A model generated the notes under the pieces. That model saw only the letters and a list, made by a program, of their open reading frames with translations, ran no database searches and was not told where the DNA came from. A program made the position numbers and the translations under genes. A DNA stretch of 64,000 nucleotides from Azospirillum oryzae (GTDB taxonomy: Bacteria; Pseudomonadota; Alphaproteobacteria; Azospirillales; Azospirillaceae), in assembly GCF_008364795.1 (NCBI RefSeq), contig NZ_VTTM01000013.1, forward strand, positions 1-64,000, written 5' to 3'. Below, in pieces: positions 16,932-25,636 of this stretch. Each line of letters starts with the position of its first letter. Position 1 is the first letter of the stretch.

Positions 16932-17468
16932 TCACGAACGGGCAGCCGGGGCGAGCTTCGCCAAGTCCAACTCGCCCTCGGCGCCCCACCCGGCGGTGCC
17001 GGCCTTCACCTCGGGCCGGAACGCCTCATACATCCGGAACGCCTGCCGTGCGAGGTCCGCCGGTGGCAATGAGTGGGCCAGCACCGTCATGGCCTGACGC
17101 ACATCCTCCAGGTCGTCCCCAAACTTCCCGGCCAAGTACCGGTTCACGCTCGCCGGCGTGATCGGCTTGCCTTGACGGACCGCACGCAAGCCGCCCTTGG
17201 TGTGCACGGCGGGGACCGACCGTCCCATGAGGTGAAGGTGGATCTCTTCGCCATCTTGGAGCGCCTTGCGCTGATCGCTCACCGTCTCTGGGGTCGGCTC
17301 GAAAATTCCCAGCCGGACACCTTTGGCATGCGCTGTGAGGCCCGATAGAGCCTTTCCCATAGTGAGGGCCTCATCACGGTCCAGACCTAGCCGTTCCGCG
17401 ACCACTGCAGCCCACAGCGTCAACACCGGTGCCCTGTTGATCATGATCTTGCGATGCGATGGCGACAT
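16932..17468 (-). CDS. Conserved hypothetical protein
   Basis: A 178-residue soluble protein. It begins MSPSHRKIMINRAPVLTLWA and continues with the helical VVAERLGLDRDEALTMGKAL. The middle (VHTKGGLRAVRQGKPITPAS) and the segment NRYLAGKFGDDLEDVRQAM are helical and charged. I recognise the pattern from widespread uncharacterised proteins of actinobacteria and rhizobia, with no assigned role. It faces the XF1762-like gene and is divergent from the Strawberry-notch gene. Confidence 0.65.
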   Translation of the reverse strand: MSPSHRKIMINRAPVLTLWAAVVAERLGLDRDEALTMGKALSGLTAHAKGVRLGIFEPTPETVSDQRKALQDGEEIHLHLMGRSVPAVHTKGGLRAVRQGKPITPASVNRYLAGKFGDDLEDVRQAMTVLAHSLPPADLARQAFRMYEAFRPEVKAGTAGWGAEGELDLAKLAPAARS

Positions 17469-17876
17469 AGTTCGATCCTTGTGTTAACGCCCTCATCTGA
17501 ACGGAGCCTCAGATAAGCGGTTCCGTTAGGAGGGACTTCCAGAACGGGCGATGGAGAGTTGCGGAGATTGCCGCAGTCGCCGCAGCGGGTCTCTGGGCTG
17601 CAGACGACTAGCTGCCGCTAGGTGATGCTCTGCCGCCTTCGCCCATGCGTGACCTGCGCCAGATCCGACGCAGCTTGCGCCTTGGCGCTGCCGGCGGCGC
17701 CCTAACCAGGGATGACTGGGCAAGCCAGCGTCTGACTCGGACATCAAGTATTGCATTAGAAGCGCGCCTTGCCACCACCCCACCTAAAACGCATTACTAT
17801 TGCTCCGCGTCCGACCGATACATTGAAGATACCTCACGCTTGTAGATGGCGGAGCTTAAAGTGTAGCGTTACGCTT
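17469..17876. other. Intergenic interval between a minus-strand gene and shared element D
   Basis: About 400 bases hold no gene I can support. The segment 17700-17870 is comparatively AT-rich and precedes the shared element. Short inverted repeats are present (GTAGCG/CGTTAC around 17863-17873), but none is convincing. Confidence 0.4.
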
Positions 17877-17910
17877 CATTTATCGTTGCATGGCTGCGCT
17901 CTGTACGATA
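17877..17910 (+). promoter_or_regulatory. Shared upstream element, copy D
   Basis: CATTTATCGTTGCATGGCT is followed by GCGCTCTGTACGATA and then GCGCTGTGTTCCCCA, 44 bases before the ATG of the Strawberry-notch gene. The trailing TGTTCCCCA box matches copy B exactly. Confidence 0.75.
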
Positions 17911-17954
17911 TAACGGCGCTGTGTTCCCCACACTCCGCCCGCAGAGGCTCCCGC

Positions 17955-20900
17955 ATGCAATCCGCTCCCGACTTTTCGCTTGTCATGAACCGCTACCGTT
18001 CCAGCGTCGGTGCCGCCGTCCAGGCCGGCACGCTGCCTCGCGGCTTCGGCATTGAGGTTCGCTGCACGCCCGCCGGCATGTTCACGGCTCTCAACGTCGA
18101 GGTCATTCGGTGTGAGGTTCTTGTTGTGGACCCCGCCCATGCCGCATCGCCAATGCCTGTTCTGAACACCGCCGGCGAATACCTGCGTAAGGTGCTGCTC
18201 AAGCTCGCAAATGAGAACGCCGGCATCGTGGGCGTGGTGAAGTACCGCCGCGATCTCTTGGCGCAACAGGCGTCCACGGTGCGCACGCTGGACGCCTCGG
18301 CGCTGGCCGCAATGGCGTGGGCTCCCCCGGCCAACGACTGCGCTCCGGAAGAGCCCCCGCCGCCCGCGTCGGCTGCTTGCGATGAAACGATGGTGAGCGG
18401 CTACGCTCTGCTCGCCGATCGCCTCTTGGAACGGATCAACGCCGGGGCGGCCATGTCGTCGGCGGAGCTTTTCAAACTGGCGGACGAAGCGTTCGGCGGA
18501 ACCATGGGCGCGGGCGCTTACGTTGCCAAGGACGCCTATGAGGCGTCGGAACTGGCGATGAACCGCCATATTCGCGCCAACTCTGCCGTCTGGAAGCTGG
18601 ACGTTGATGCGGACAGCGCCGTTCGGATCGCGTCAGAAATCGAGGCGGCGGCGGCTCTGTTCCCCACTCAGACCCGCCGCGATGGGGAAATGCTGGCGCT
18701 GCAACAGTTCTCGACGCCTCCCGCCTACGCCTACGCGCTGGCTTGGGCCGCGGGCGTGACTGCAGGCGACGTTGTGTTTGAGCCCAGCGCCGGGAATGGG
18801 GGGCTTGCGGTGCATGCCTCCAACGCCGGAGCTAAGGTCCACGTCAACGAAATCGCCAACCGTCGCAAGCTGGTTCTGCGGGCGCTCGGCTACGAGCCCA
18901 CCGGCGAGAATGCCGAACAGGTCCACAACATCTTCGCGGGCAAGCTGACGCCTACCGTGGTTCTGATGAACCCGCCCTTTAGCCGGTCGATCCGCACGGG
19001 CGACAAAAAGGACCTGTCGGTGGCCGGCGAACACGTCGAGGCCGCGCTAAAGCTGCTGCCGAACGGTGGCCGTCTCGTCTGCATCACCGGCAAAAACACC
19101 GGGGCCATCGGCAATCGGGGCTCGTGGATCACGCGTATCCGCTCCAAATACGCCGTGCGGGCCAACCTGCTTGTGGGTGGTGCGCTCTACAAGGCTCATG
19201 GAACCAGCATCGAAACCCGCGTCGTGGTGATCGACAAGGTTCCGGCGAACAACACCACGCCGGTCATTGGGCAGGCGGACACCCTGGAACAGCTTATCCG
19301 CCTCCTGGCCCCGGTGCGCCGTACGTCCAAGGTGGACGACGACGGTGACGGCGCGGACAGCCGCTTTGCCGCTTACCGTCCGGCCCGCCTGGACACTGCC
19401 AAGCTGGGCCTGCCCACGCCGGCCCCGCATCCGGGAAAGCTCGTGGAAAGCTGGGCCATGTCGGCGGTCACGCCGCCGGAAATCTGGTATGTGCCCAGCT
19501 TCCCGGAAGACGTGATCGCGGAAGGAAAAATCTCGGCTGCGCAGTTGGAAGTCGTCTGCTACGCAGGTCAAGCGCACGCTCAATGGCTGGAAGCACATAC
19601 CGATGGTGTTCCGTGGCGCCGTGCTTACTACATCGGCGATGGAACAGGGGTGGGCAAAGGGCGCGAGATCGCCGCGATTATCTTGGACAACTGGCACAAG
19701 GGCGTTCAACGCCATGTTTGGCTGACGAAGGACAGCACCAAACTCTTGAAGGCCGCAAAGCGCGACTTCAAGGCCTTGGGTGGCGATCCGGCCCTGGTGT
19801 TCCCATTGCGCGCCACCCCGGCGGGCGAGGCGGTGAAGGCCGCGCATGGCGTGATGCTCGTTTCGTTCGGAGAACTGCGGTCGAACCGCCCCGGTAAATC
19901 GCGGGTCCAGCAGATTGTCGACTGGCTGGGCTCAGATTTTGAGGGCGTTCTTGCCATGGACGAGTCCCACAAAATGGGCAACGCCATGGATGAAAAGGGG
20001 GAGAGGGGCCGCACGAAAGCGTCTCAAACGGCTTTGGCAGGAATCGATATTCAGCGTCTGCTACCAAAGGCGCGTGTCGTCTATATCTCGGCCACGGCTG
20101 CATCCGAAGTGCGCAATTTCTGCTTCGCTGATCGCCTCGGCATTTATGGACCGGGCACGCCGTTTCCCACCAAAGAGGCTTTCGTGTACCGCATCGAGGC
20201 CGGCGGCGTAGCCTCAATGGAGATCGTCGCCCGTGATTTGAAGGCCATGGGCTTGTTCTCGGCCCGCTCGCTGTCGTACGCCGACGTGAAGTTTGAGCGG
20301 CTGGTTCACGAGTTGGCCCCGGCTCAATTGGAAACCTACGATACCTTGGCTGATGCCTGGCAAATCGTGCTTTCCAACCTCGATGCCGCCATGGACTCAG
20401 CGGGTTCTAAGTCTGACGCCGGCGCCCGCAGCGCCGCCCTGTCGGCATTCTGGGGGGCCAACCAGCGCTTCTGGAATCAGGTTCTCACGTCCATGCAGCT
20501 GCCGACAGCGGTCCGTGAAATGGAGCGCGACATAGCCGCCGGTCATGCCGTGGTCGTCCAACTCGTGAATACCCTGGAAGCCCAGCAGGAACGCGCCCTG
20601 TCCAAGGAGGGCGCCATGGAAGCTCTCGACGATCTGGACCTGACGCCTCGTGACATTCTGATGCAGTATTTGGAGGCGTCGTTCCCCATTCACGCCTACG
20701 AGGAATACACCGACGAAGAGGGCAACACGCGGACCCGCCCCGTAATCGACGAAGCGGGGAACCGCGTCGTGTGCGCAGAAGCGGTCATGATGCGTGACGA
20801 TATGCTGGCCCGCGTCGGCTCCCTCAAGGTGCCGCACGGGCCGCTGGAAGCCATCATCGACCATTTCGGCGTGGAAACCGTGGCCGAGATTACGGGCCGC

Positions 20901-22487
20901 TCCCGCCGGGTCGTCACCCTGGCCGATCCGGAAACCGGTCTGCCGACGCGCCAGATCCAAGCCCGGAGCGAGGGCGCCCGCCTCGCCGACATGGAAGCGT
21001 TCGCCAACGACAATAAGCGCATTCTGATTTTCAGCAATGCCGCCAACACGGGCGTGGATTTTCACGCGTCCAATCAGATCCCCAATCGTCGCCTGCGCCG
21101 TCATTACGTGCTGCAGGCGGGGTGGAATGCGAAAGAATGCACCCAGGCCCTGGGGCGCACCCACCGCTCCGATCAAGCGCAGGCCCCGGAATACATCTTG
21201 GTCACGACCAATCTTCGCGGCCAACTGCGGTTTATTACGTCCATCGCCCGCCGGCTGGGGGCGCTTGGCGCTCTCACGAAGGGGCAGCGCGACACCGGCA
21301 GCCAAGGGCTGATGTCGGAGCGGGACAATCTGGAAGGCGAGTACGGCACGGCGGCAATCAATCAGATCATCCTCGAACTGCACATTGGAAGCTCGGTTGC
21401 CGGGCTCACCATGGCTGAGTTTGAGCGCAAGCTGGGGCTCCGCCTGACCGATAAGGAAGGGAACCTCACTCGCAACAGCTTCCCTCCGGTGCGTCAATTC
21501 CTCAACCGCCTGTTGGCGTTGAAGGTGGCCGACCAGAACGCGCTCTTTGATGAGTTCCAAGATCGCCTTGATGAGCAAGTTCAGGCCGCGATTGATGCCG
21601 GGGTCTATAACCAGGGCGTCGAGGAATACCGGGCAGATCGCATCGAAGTGGTGAGCCCGCCGCGGACCGTGTACGTCGAGCCGTCGTCCAAGGCGGAAAC
21701 CTACTACGTTCACCTCCGGGCATGGCACCGCCGCACGCCCCGTTCCTTCCATGCCGTTGCCGACGGACGGATGGGTGGCAAGAAGCGGGAGGTTACCGGC
21801 TTTGTCCGCGAGATCGCCACGGGGGCGGTGTTCGCGGTCGCCACGGCCCGCGCCCGGACGGACGACGCAGGGAGCGTGATCGCACAAGTCCGGCTTATCG
21901 GCCCCTACTCGGAACGCTTCGAGGAAGCCCGTAATCTGTCATCCGCTAAGGCCTTCGCCATCCTGTCCAGCAGCGAGGCCGAAACCCTGTGGCTTGAACA
22001 GGCGAGGGCGACGAAGGAACTGCAAGGCTACGATCTGAACCTCATTTGCGGCGTTCTGCTCCCTGTCTGGGACCGCCTGGATGCCGGGGGCCGGGTCTTC
22101 CGCGTGATCGATGAAACGGGCGCTCAGTACCTTGGTCGCCTGATCCATCCCGGACGCGTGCGTTCCACCCTGGCGAAGCTGGGCGCCGATCTGAATACGG
22201 CCTGGACCCCGGAAGAGGCCATTGACGCGGTTCTTACCGATGTGCGGCTGGATCTGGTGAACGGGTGGAAGCTCAAGCGCGCCCGCGTCAACGGCGAGTA
22301 TCGGATCGAGGTCGTCGGGTTCCAGCCGTCGGATATCAAGCGTCTGGCCGACCTTGGCTGCCGGCGCGAAATTGTCCAGTACGCGACGCGCTTTTTCGTC
22401 CCGACCGCCGATGCGTCGGTGATGACCGCGCTTCTCCGCGTAGCGCCGGTGGCTGAGGACGACGCCGACGCAGCGGAAGCGGCCTAA
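17955..22487 (+). CDS. Strawberry-notch-like helicase with N-terminal methyltransferase motif
   Basis: A 1510-residue multidomain protein. Near residue 337 it has the adenine-methyltransferase motif LMNPPFSRS in a Rossmann context (VVFEPSAGNGGLAVHASNAG). Downstream is a Strawberry-notch SF2 ATPase: a Walker A-like GDGTGVGKGREIA near 560, a DEAD-type box AMDESHKMGN near 667 and VVYISATAASE. The helicase C part has NTGVDFHASNQ and the arginine-finger motif ALGRTHRSDQA near 1063. A C-terminal 350 residues of unknown type follow. Proteins of this layout occur on large plasmids, integrative elements and phages and are suspected of anti-restriction or DNA entry roles, but activity is not proven. 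It is controlled by shared element D. Confidence 0.88.
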   Translation: MQSAPDFSLVMNRYRSSVGAAVQAGTLPRGFGIEVRCTPAGMFTALNVEVIRCEVLVVDPAHAASPMPVLNTAGEYLRKVLLKLANENAGIVGVVKYRRDLLAQQASTVRTLDASALAAMAWAPPANDCAPEEPPPPASAACDETMVSGYALLADRLLERINAGAAMSSAELFKLADEAFGGTMGAGAYVAKDAYEASELAMNRHIRANSAVWKLDVDADSAVRIASEIEAAAALFPTQTRRDGEMLALQQFSTPPAYAYALAWAAGVTAGDVVFEPSAGNGGLAVHASNAGAKVHVNEIANRRKLVLRALGYEPTGENAEQVHNIFAGKLTPTVVLMNPPFSRSIRTGDKKDLSVAGEHVEAALKLLPNGGRLVCITGKNTGAIGNRGSWITRIRSKYAVRANLLVGGALYKAHGTSIETRVVVIDKVPANNTTPVIGQADTLEQLIRLLAPVRRTSKVDDDGDGADSRFAAYRPARLDTAKLGLPTPAPHPGKLVESWAMSAVTPPEIWYVPSFPEDVIAEGKISAAQLEVVCYAGQAHAQWLEAHTDGVPWRRAYYIGDGTGVGKGREIAAIILDNWHKGVQRHVWLTKDSTKLLKAAKRDFKALGGDPALVFPLRATPAGEAVKAAHGVMLVSFGELRSNRPGKSRVQQIVDWLGSDFEGVLAMDESHKMGNAMDEKGERGRTKASQTALAGIDIQRLLPKARVVYISATAASEVRNFCFADRLGIYGPGTPFPTKEAFVYRIEAGGVASMEIVARDLKAMGLFSARSLSYADVKFERLVHELAPAQLETYDTLADAWQIVLSNLDAAMDSAGSKSDAGARSAALSAFWGANQRFWNQVLTSMQLPTAVREMERDIAAGHAVVVQLVNTLEAQQERALSKEGAMEALDDLDLTPRDILMQYLEASFPIHAYEEYTDEEGNTRTRPVIDEAGNRVVCAEAVMMRDDMLARVGSLKVPHGPLEAIIDHFGVETVAEITGRSRRVVTLADPETGLPTRQIQARSEGARLADMEAFANDNKRILIFSNAANTGVDFHASNQIPNRRLRRHYVLQAGWNAKECTQALGRTHRSDQAQAPEYILVTTNLRGQLRFITSIARRLGALGALTKGQRDTGSQGLMSERDNLEGEYGTAAINQIILELHIGSSVAGLTMAEFERKLGLRLTDKEGNLTRNSFPPVRQFLNRLLALKVADQNALFDEFQDRLDEQVQAAIDAGVYNQGVEEYRADRIEVVSPPRTVYVEPSSKAETYYVHLRAWHRRTPRSFHAVADGRMGGKKREVTGFVREIATGAVFAVATARARTDDAGSVIAQVRLIGPYSERFEEARNLSSAKAFAILSSSEAETLWLEQARATKELQGYDLNLICGVLLPVWDRLDAGGRVFRVIDETGAQYLGRLIHPGRVRSTLAKLGADLNTAWTPEEAIDAVLTDVRLDLVNGWKLKRARVNGEYRIEVVGFQPSDIKRLADLGCRREIVQYATRFFVPTADASVMTALLRVAPVAEDDADAAEAA

Positions 22488-22496
22488 GTCGGGAAA

Positions 22497-22526
22497 GGAA
22501 CCTGTCCGGCACTTCGGGCAGGTTCC
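22497..22526 (+). terminator. Hairpin after the Strawberry-notch gene
   Basis: GGAACCTGTCCG and CGGGCAGGTTCC pair over 12 positions with one mismatch and a 6-base loop, starting 10 bases after the stop. No T-tract follows, so termination strength is uncertain. Confidence 0.5.
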
Positions 22527-22688
22527 GCCGGCTCCCCGAAGGAGCAGGGGAGGGAATCAACTCGCCCCCTCTCCGCCACCCCCGTCCCTCGAATGTCGCG
22601 GTCGAACGCCAGTGCGGCGGGAAGGCGAGGCGGGCAGGGGAGCCGGCCAGGATCGGACCCCGACCCTGGATAGGAATGGATACGAAAC

Positions 22689-23384
22689 ATGGCGACGAAC
22701 TACGGCCTGGGGCAGGCCAGCGGGCCTGAGCTACGAGCCCTGCGCAAGGCACTTGGGATTGAATCCCAGCTTGGCATGGCGGCGCTGTTGCACTTTCTGG
22801 GCGGCACACCGGTAGCGCGGTCCACGATCAGCCGTCAGGAGAGGCTTGCTGCCGCGTCATCGACAGAGCTGGTCGCGTTCCTACGCTTCCTCGCCCTGGT
22901 CAGGCCCAAGCCTCCGGCAGAGGGGGTGAGGTCAACCGAGCCGCCGCTTCCAACTCTCGACGGCTTCCTCGAATGCCGGCTGGGGGCCTCCCGGTCGGAC
23001 ACCGACGCCGGAACCATCGAACAGGCCGCAGCGGACTGGCGCGAACTCCTGCTGTCGCATCTGCGCTTGGGACGGGCTCTGCAGGTGGAGTTGCTGGATG
23101 GGCAGGAAGACCACGAGTTCATCGTGCGGCTCATCCAGGCCGCGCCCGGCGTCGCGGCACAACACCTTCTCCGGCTGGGGTACGGGCCGGAACCGTCATC
23201 ACACCCGAGGTTCAACCATGCTCACGAGCAACTTGATCTGTCCTCAGTGCCGGCGTCCGTACAAGACGGAGGACGGATTGCGCCGGCACCTGGAGGAGCG
23301 GCACCGGGCTCTGGTGCTGGACGAGGACATCCCCGAGATCACCGGCCGCAGCTTCATCTTCGAGGATCAGATCTACGATGTTGA
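22689..23384 (+). CDS. Helix-turn-helix-like hypothetical protein with suspicious 3' overlap
   Basis: A 231-residue frame. The N-terminal part (LRALRKALGIESQLGMAALL, VARSTISRQERLAAAS) resembles a helix-turn-helix, and the middle is helical. From about residue 176 on, the frame runs 167 bases into the following zinc-finger gene. The sequence there (PAPGGAAPGSGAGRGHPRDH) looks like a shadow reading, so the natural end may be near 23236 in another frame or the gene may carry a frameshift. Confidence 0.55.
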   Translation: MATNYGLGQASGPELRALRKALGIESQLGMAALLHFLGGTPVARSTISRQERLAAASSTELVAFLRFLALVRPKPPAEGVRSTEPPLPTLDGFLECRLGASRSDTDAGTIEQAAADWRELLLSHLRLGRALQVELLDGQEDHEFIVRLIQAAPGVAAQHLLRLGYGPEPSSHPRFNHAHEQLDLSSVPASVQDGGRIAPAPGGAAPGSGAGRGHPRDHRPQLHLRGSDLRC

Positions 23385-23694
23385 GGGCTTGCTGGCGCTG
23401 GTGAGCTCCGCACCATCCAAGTTCCCCCCTGAGTTGGTTCCATTGGATCAGGCGCTGCTGACCCATGTCGCCCTCTTCGAGCGCGATGAACGCCGGATCG
23501 CCACCATGACACCCGCCGAAGCTGAGGTGCCGATCCTCACCGTTGGTATGGCAGGCGGCACCACGCAGGTCATCGACGGTCTGCATCGCATTCACCGCCG
23601 GCACCGCGACGGCAAGAGGGACATAGCGATGGTGTTCGTTCCTCACGCGGTCGCCCAACCCTTCATCCACCCGCGCCCCCGCCGTGGCGCGTGA
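23218..23694 (+). CDS. C2H2 zinc-finger protein
   Basis: A 158-residue protein starting MLTSNLICPQCRRPYKTEDG with a classical C2H2 finger (C8-x2-C11, H24 and H29: LRRHLEERHRALVLD). After it come FIFEDQIYDVEGLLALV and a ParB/sulfiredoxin-like segment, TVGMAGGTTQVIDGLHRIHR, where IDGLHR resembles the GxHR box of ParB-type nucleotide-binding domains. That would make it a partition-like or nuclease-like protein, but this is inference from a short motif. Its stop overlaps the next start by four bases (GTGA). Confidence 0.7.
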   Translation: MLTSNLICPQCRRPYKTEDGLRRHLEERHRALVLDEDIPEITGRSFIFEDQIYDVEGLLALVSSAPSKFPPELVPLDQALLTHVALFERDERRIATMTPAEAEVPILTVGMAGGTTQVIDGLHRIHRRHRDGKRDIAMVFVPHAVAQPFIHPRPRRGA

Positions 23695-24128
23695 GCAAAG
23701 GAGACCTGTCGTTGTCCAGCTTAAACACCGAGAACGCTATGCGTCCGTTCGAAGACGATCTGGCCGCCCTGCTGGCCGCACTGTCCGGATACGGCAGCTT
23801 CGTGCACGAGATGATCGGGGATGCAGGGGAGGGGCTGTGGGCCAACTCCGAGCGCCCTGGCCCCGAGAAGCTGTTCGCCTTCGAGGTTCAAAACGCGGCG
23901 GGCGACCGCTGGCTTGCCCTGCTCGTCTGGAAGGATCGCGCCGACGGCGGCATCACCGGCGCCCTGGTGCGTTCCGCAAACGTGCCGATCCAATACGAGG
24001 ACGAGGAGGTTACGCTTGACCAGTTGGCCGTCCGGCATCGCCTGAGCAAATCGACGAGGCCGCAGTGGGATGACGTCCTCGATCTTGCCGATGAGCTGAT
24101 CGCGCCGCCGGACGCCAAAACCTCCTGA
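23691..24128 (+). CDS. Hypothetical protein coupled to the zinc-finger gene
   Basis: A 145-residue acidic protein with a GTG start overlapping the previous stop. It contains FEDDLAALLAALSGYGSFVH and a beta region WLALLVWKDRADGGITGAL, suggesting a small alpha/beta fold. A second in-frame ATG is at residue 17 (MRPFEDD). No family is recognised, and no signal peptide or membrane segment is seen. Confidence 0.6.
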   Translation: MSKGDLSLSSLNTENAMRPFEDDLAALLAALSGYGSFVHEMIGDAGEGLWANSERPGPEKLFAFEVQNAAGDRWLALLVWKDRADGGITGALVRSANVPIQYEDEEVTLDQLAVRHRLSKSTRPQWDDVLDLADELIAPPDAKTS

Positions 24129-24230
24129 ACGATGACGGATCGGAAAGGCGATGATTTTCGCTGCCTTTCTCCGGCGCGCAGGCGCAGCCTTCTGCCGTAT
24201 CGTCGTGGCTCGACACTCGGGAGCGCGCCG

Positions 24231-24611
24231 ATGAGGAAATCCCTCGCCAACCCAATCAGCGAAGCCCACGCCCGGGGCCAAGTCACAGCACTCCTCAAGG
24301 GCACCTTTCACCGGGAGCGCCCCGCTGATGCCGAGTTGGTCCAGTACCTGTCGGCCGAGATCGCTGGGTCAATCTGGCGCCAGTACGAGATCGGCCCCTT
24401 TCAGTGGCAGGCGAAGCATCTGCGCTGGTTTCTGCGCGATGGGACGGCAGAGCTGAGCATTGAGGACCGGCACACGTACTACCTGACCGCAGAGCGGGTG
24501 TCCCAGGCACTTGGCAAATGGGAACGGTGGGAAGAGGATCTCGCTTCCGGGCCTTGGGCAATCCCGCCTGCAGCGCTCGTTCAGCCGGCGTTATCCCAGC
24601 CTGCTGTATAG
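24231..24611 (+). CDS. Hypothetical protein before terminator
   Basis: A 126-residue helical protein beginning MRKSLANPISEAHARGQVTA. I prefer the ATG at 24231 because the 33 residues that could precede it (from 24132) are Arg/Ser-rich and random-looking. The middle contains LVQYLSAEIAGSIWRQY and the aromatic KHLRWFLRDGTAELSIEDRH. Function is unknown. It is the last gene of a run that began at 22689 and is followed by a strong terminator. Confidence 0.55.
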   Translation: MRKSLANPISEAHARGQVTALLKGTFHRERPADAELVQYLSAEIAGSIWRQYEIGPFQWQAKHLRWFLRDGTAELSIEDRHTYYLTAERVSQALGKWERWEEDLASGPWAIPPAALVQPALSQPAV

Positions 24612-24636
24612 AACCCACCCCATCCTCGCTAGACTT

Positions 24637-24669
24637 GGGCCGCTGAATCCATGCAGCGGCCCGTTTTTT
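24637..24669 (+). terminator. Rho-independent terminator
   Basis: A perfect 9-bp GC-rich stem (GGGCCGCTG / CAGCGGCCC), an 8-base loop and a run of six T directly after it. It closes the 22689-24611 gene run and marks the sharp drop in GC content that follows. Confidence 0.9.
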
Positions 24670-24782
24670 ATCGCGTGGCGAAGCTACATCTGGAATAGTG
24701 TCGGCCCAATATGCGATGTCGCATGATTAGCGACTATTTCCATAATAGTTCTTATGTGTGTTTTATTTCCACGTTGGAGGTG

Positions 24783-25304
24783 ATGGTGGCATTGCGGCTC
24801 TTTGTGTTACCGGCTCTGCTGATCGCATTGAATATTCCTCACGCGCTGGCCGACGGATACGCAAAGGAATATTTGCAGCGTGTGCGCCCAGGAATGTCTG
24901 AGGAGAGCGTTCGCAGAGTATTTTCCGAAGTACGGTGTGATGAAGTTAGAGAGCGACTGCATCAAGACCGTGTGAATGGCAAGACACAAGACCGCCTAAA
25001 TTTAGAATGTGTCGCGCGTAACCTTTATTCCCCTTACAGCGTCGATTTCTCCCCGTTGTCAAAGGGGCGGAAGGCTCAGTCGATCAGGTATATTTGGATA
25101 GATGTTAGAGACGAAGATATGATTGCCGCAGAAGTCGCAGAGACCATTGGGCTACCGATGGCAAAAAAAGAATGGCAACATACGTTAGGAAAAACATACC
25201 CGTGCTGGTTCTTCGAGAATAAAGCCGTCAGAGCGCCTCTGTGTCATGATAGCGAAGATGAAGGGTATCGGGTATGGCACCTGGGTTACATAGCAAAGCG
25301 CTAG
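24783..25304 (+). CDS. Secreted hypothetical protein, low GC
   Basis: A 173-residue protein with a clear signal peptide (MVALRLFVLPALLIALNIPH then ALADG), so it is exported to the periplasm. The ATG at 24783 has TTGGAGG just upstream; an open frame also extends to 24711. The mature part is charged and contains YLQRVRPGMSEESVRRVFSE, a pattern like the SmpA/BamE-type GM-SxxxVxxxFG beta-alpha unit of small outer-membrane proteins. It also has several Cys residues that may form disulfides. The region is markedly more AT-rich than its neighbours, a sign of recent transfer. Function is unknown. Confidence 0.65.
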   Translation: MVALRLFVLPALLIALNIPHALADGYAKEYLQRVRPGMSEESVRRVFSEVRCDEVRERLHQDRVNGKTQDRLNLECVARNLYSPYSVDFSPLSKGRKAQSIRYIWIDVRDEDMIAAEVAETIGLPMAKKEWQHTLGKTYPCWFFENKAVRAPLCHDSEDEGYRVWHLGYIAKR

Positions 25305-25405
25305 ACCGGCGAAGCATGATCAAGAACGAGAACTTTGTGTGCATCGATCGACAGACCTAGCTACAGTACAGTCGCATCAGTAACCAACCTATGATGGAGC
25401 ACTTG

Positions 25406-25624
25406 ATGCGCCTGTTTGGGGTTAAGGGGTTTCCAGAAAGTTCAGAGATCCCCACCGTGGTCTGGCACGTTCGGGCCATGTCGGCCGAGCGCGCAATCCA
25501 ACTGGTGGAGGGGCTGCCAGACGCTGCTGGCTTGCGCCTCGTGGCTGTCGACACCGGCTGTGGCCTGCCGGTCGAAAGCGTTAGCCAAACCATGCCATGG
25601 CCCTGGCCCAACAAAGCAGCCTGA
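25406..25624 (+). CDS. Small hypothetical protein next to dnaE2
   Basis: A 72-residue protein starting MRLFGVKGFPESSEIPTVVW. The ATG at 25406 has GGAG seven bases upstream, better than the ATGs at 25391 and 25394. It has a compact alpha/beta pattern (VVWHVRAMSAERAIQLVEGL, LRLVAVDTGCGLPVES). It converges on dnaE2 and ends 12 bases before its stop. No family is recognised. Confidence 0.55.
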   Translation: MRLFGVKGFPESSEIPTVVWHVRAMSAERAIQLVEGLPDAAGLRLVAVDTGCGLPVESVSQTMPWPWPNKAA

Positions 25625-25636
25625 ACCTTGGTGACG

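Noticed and set aside
20397..21887. A 496-codon minus-strand frame inside the Strawberry-notch gene
   Set aside because: It is a shadow of the conserved helicase coding sequence; His/Asp/Gly-rich composition is typical of antisense reading of a GC-rich gene.
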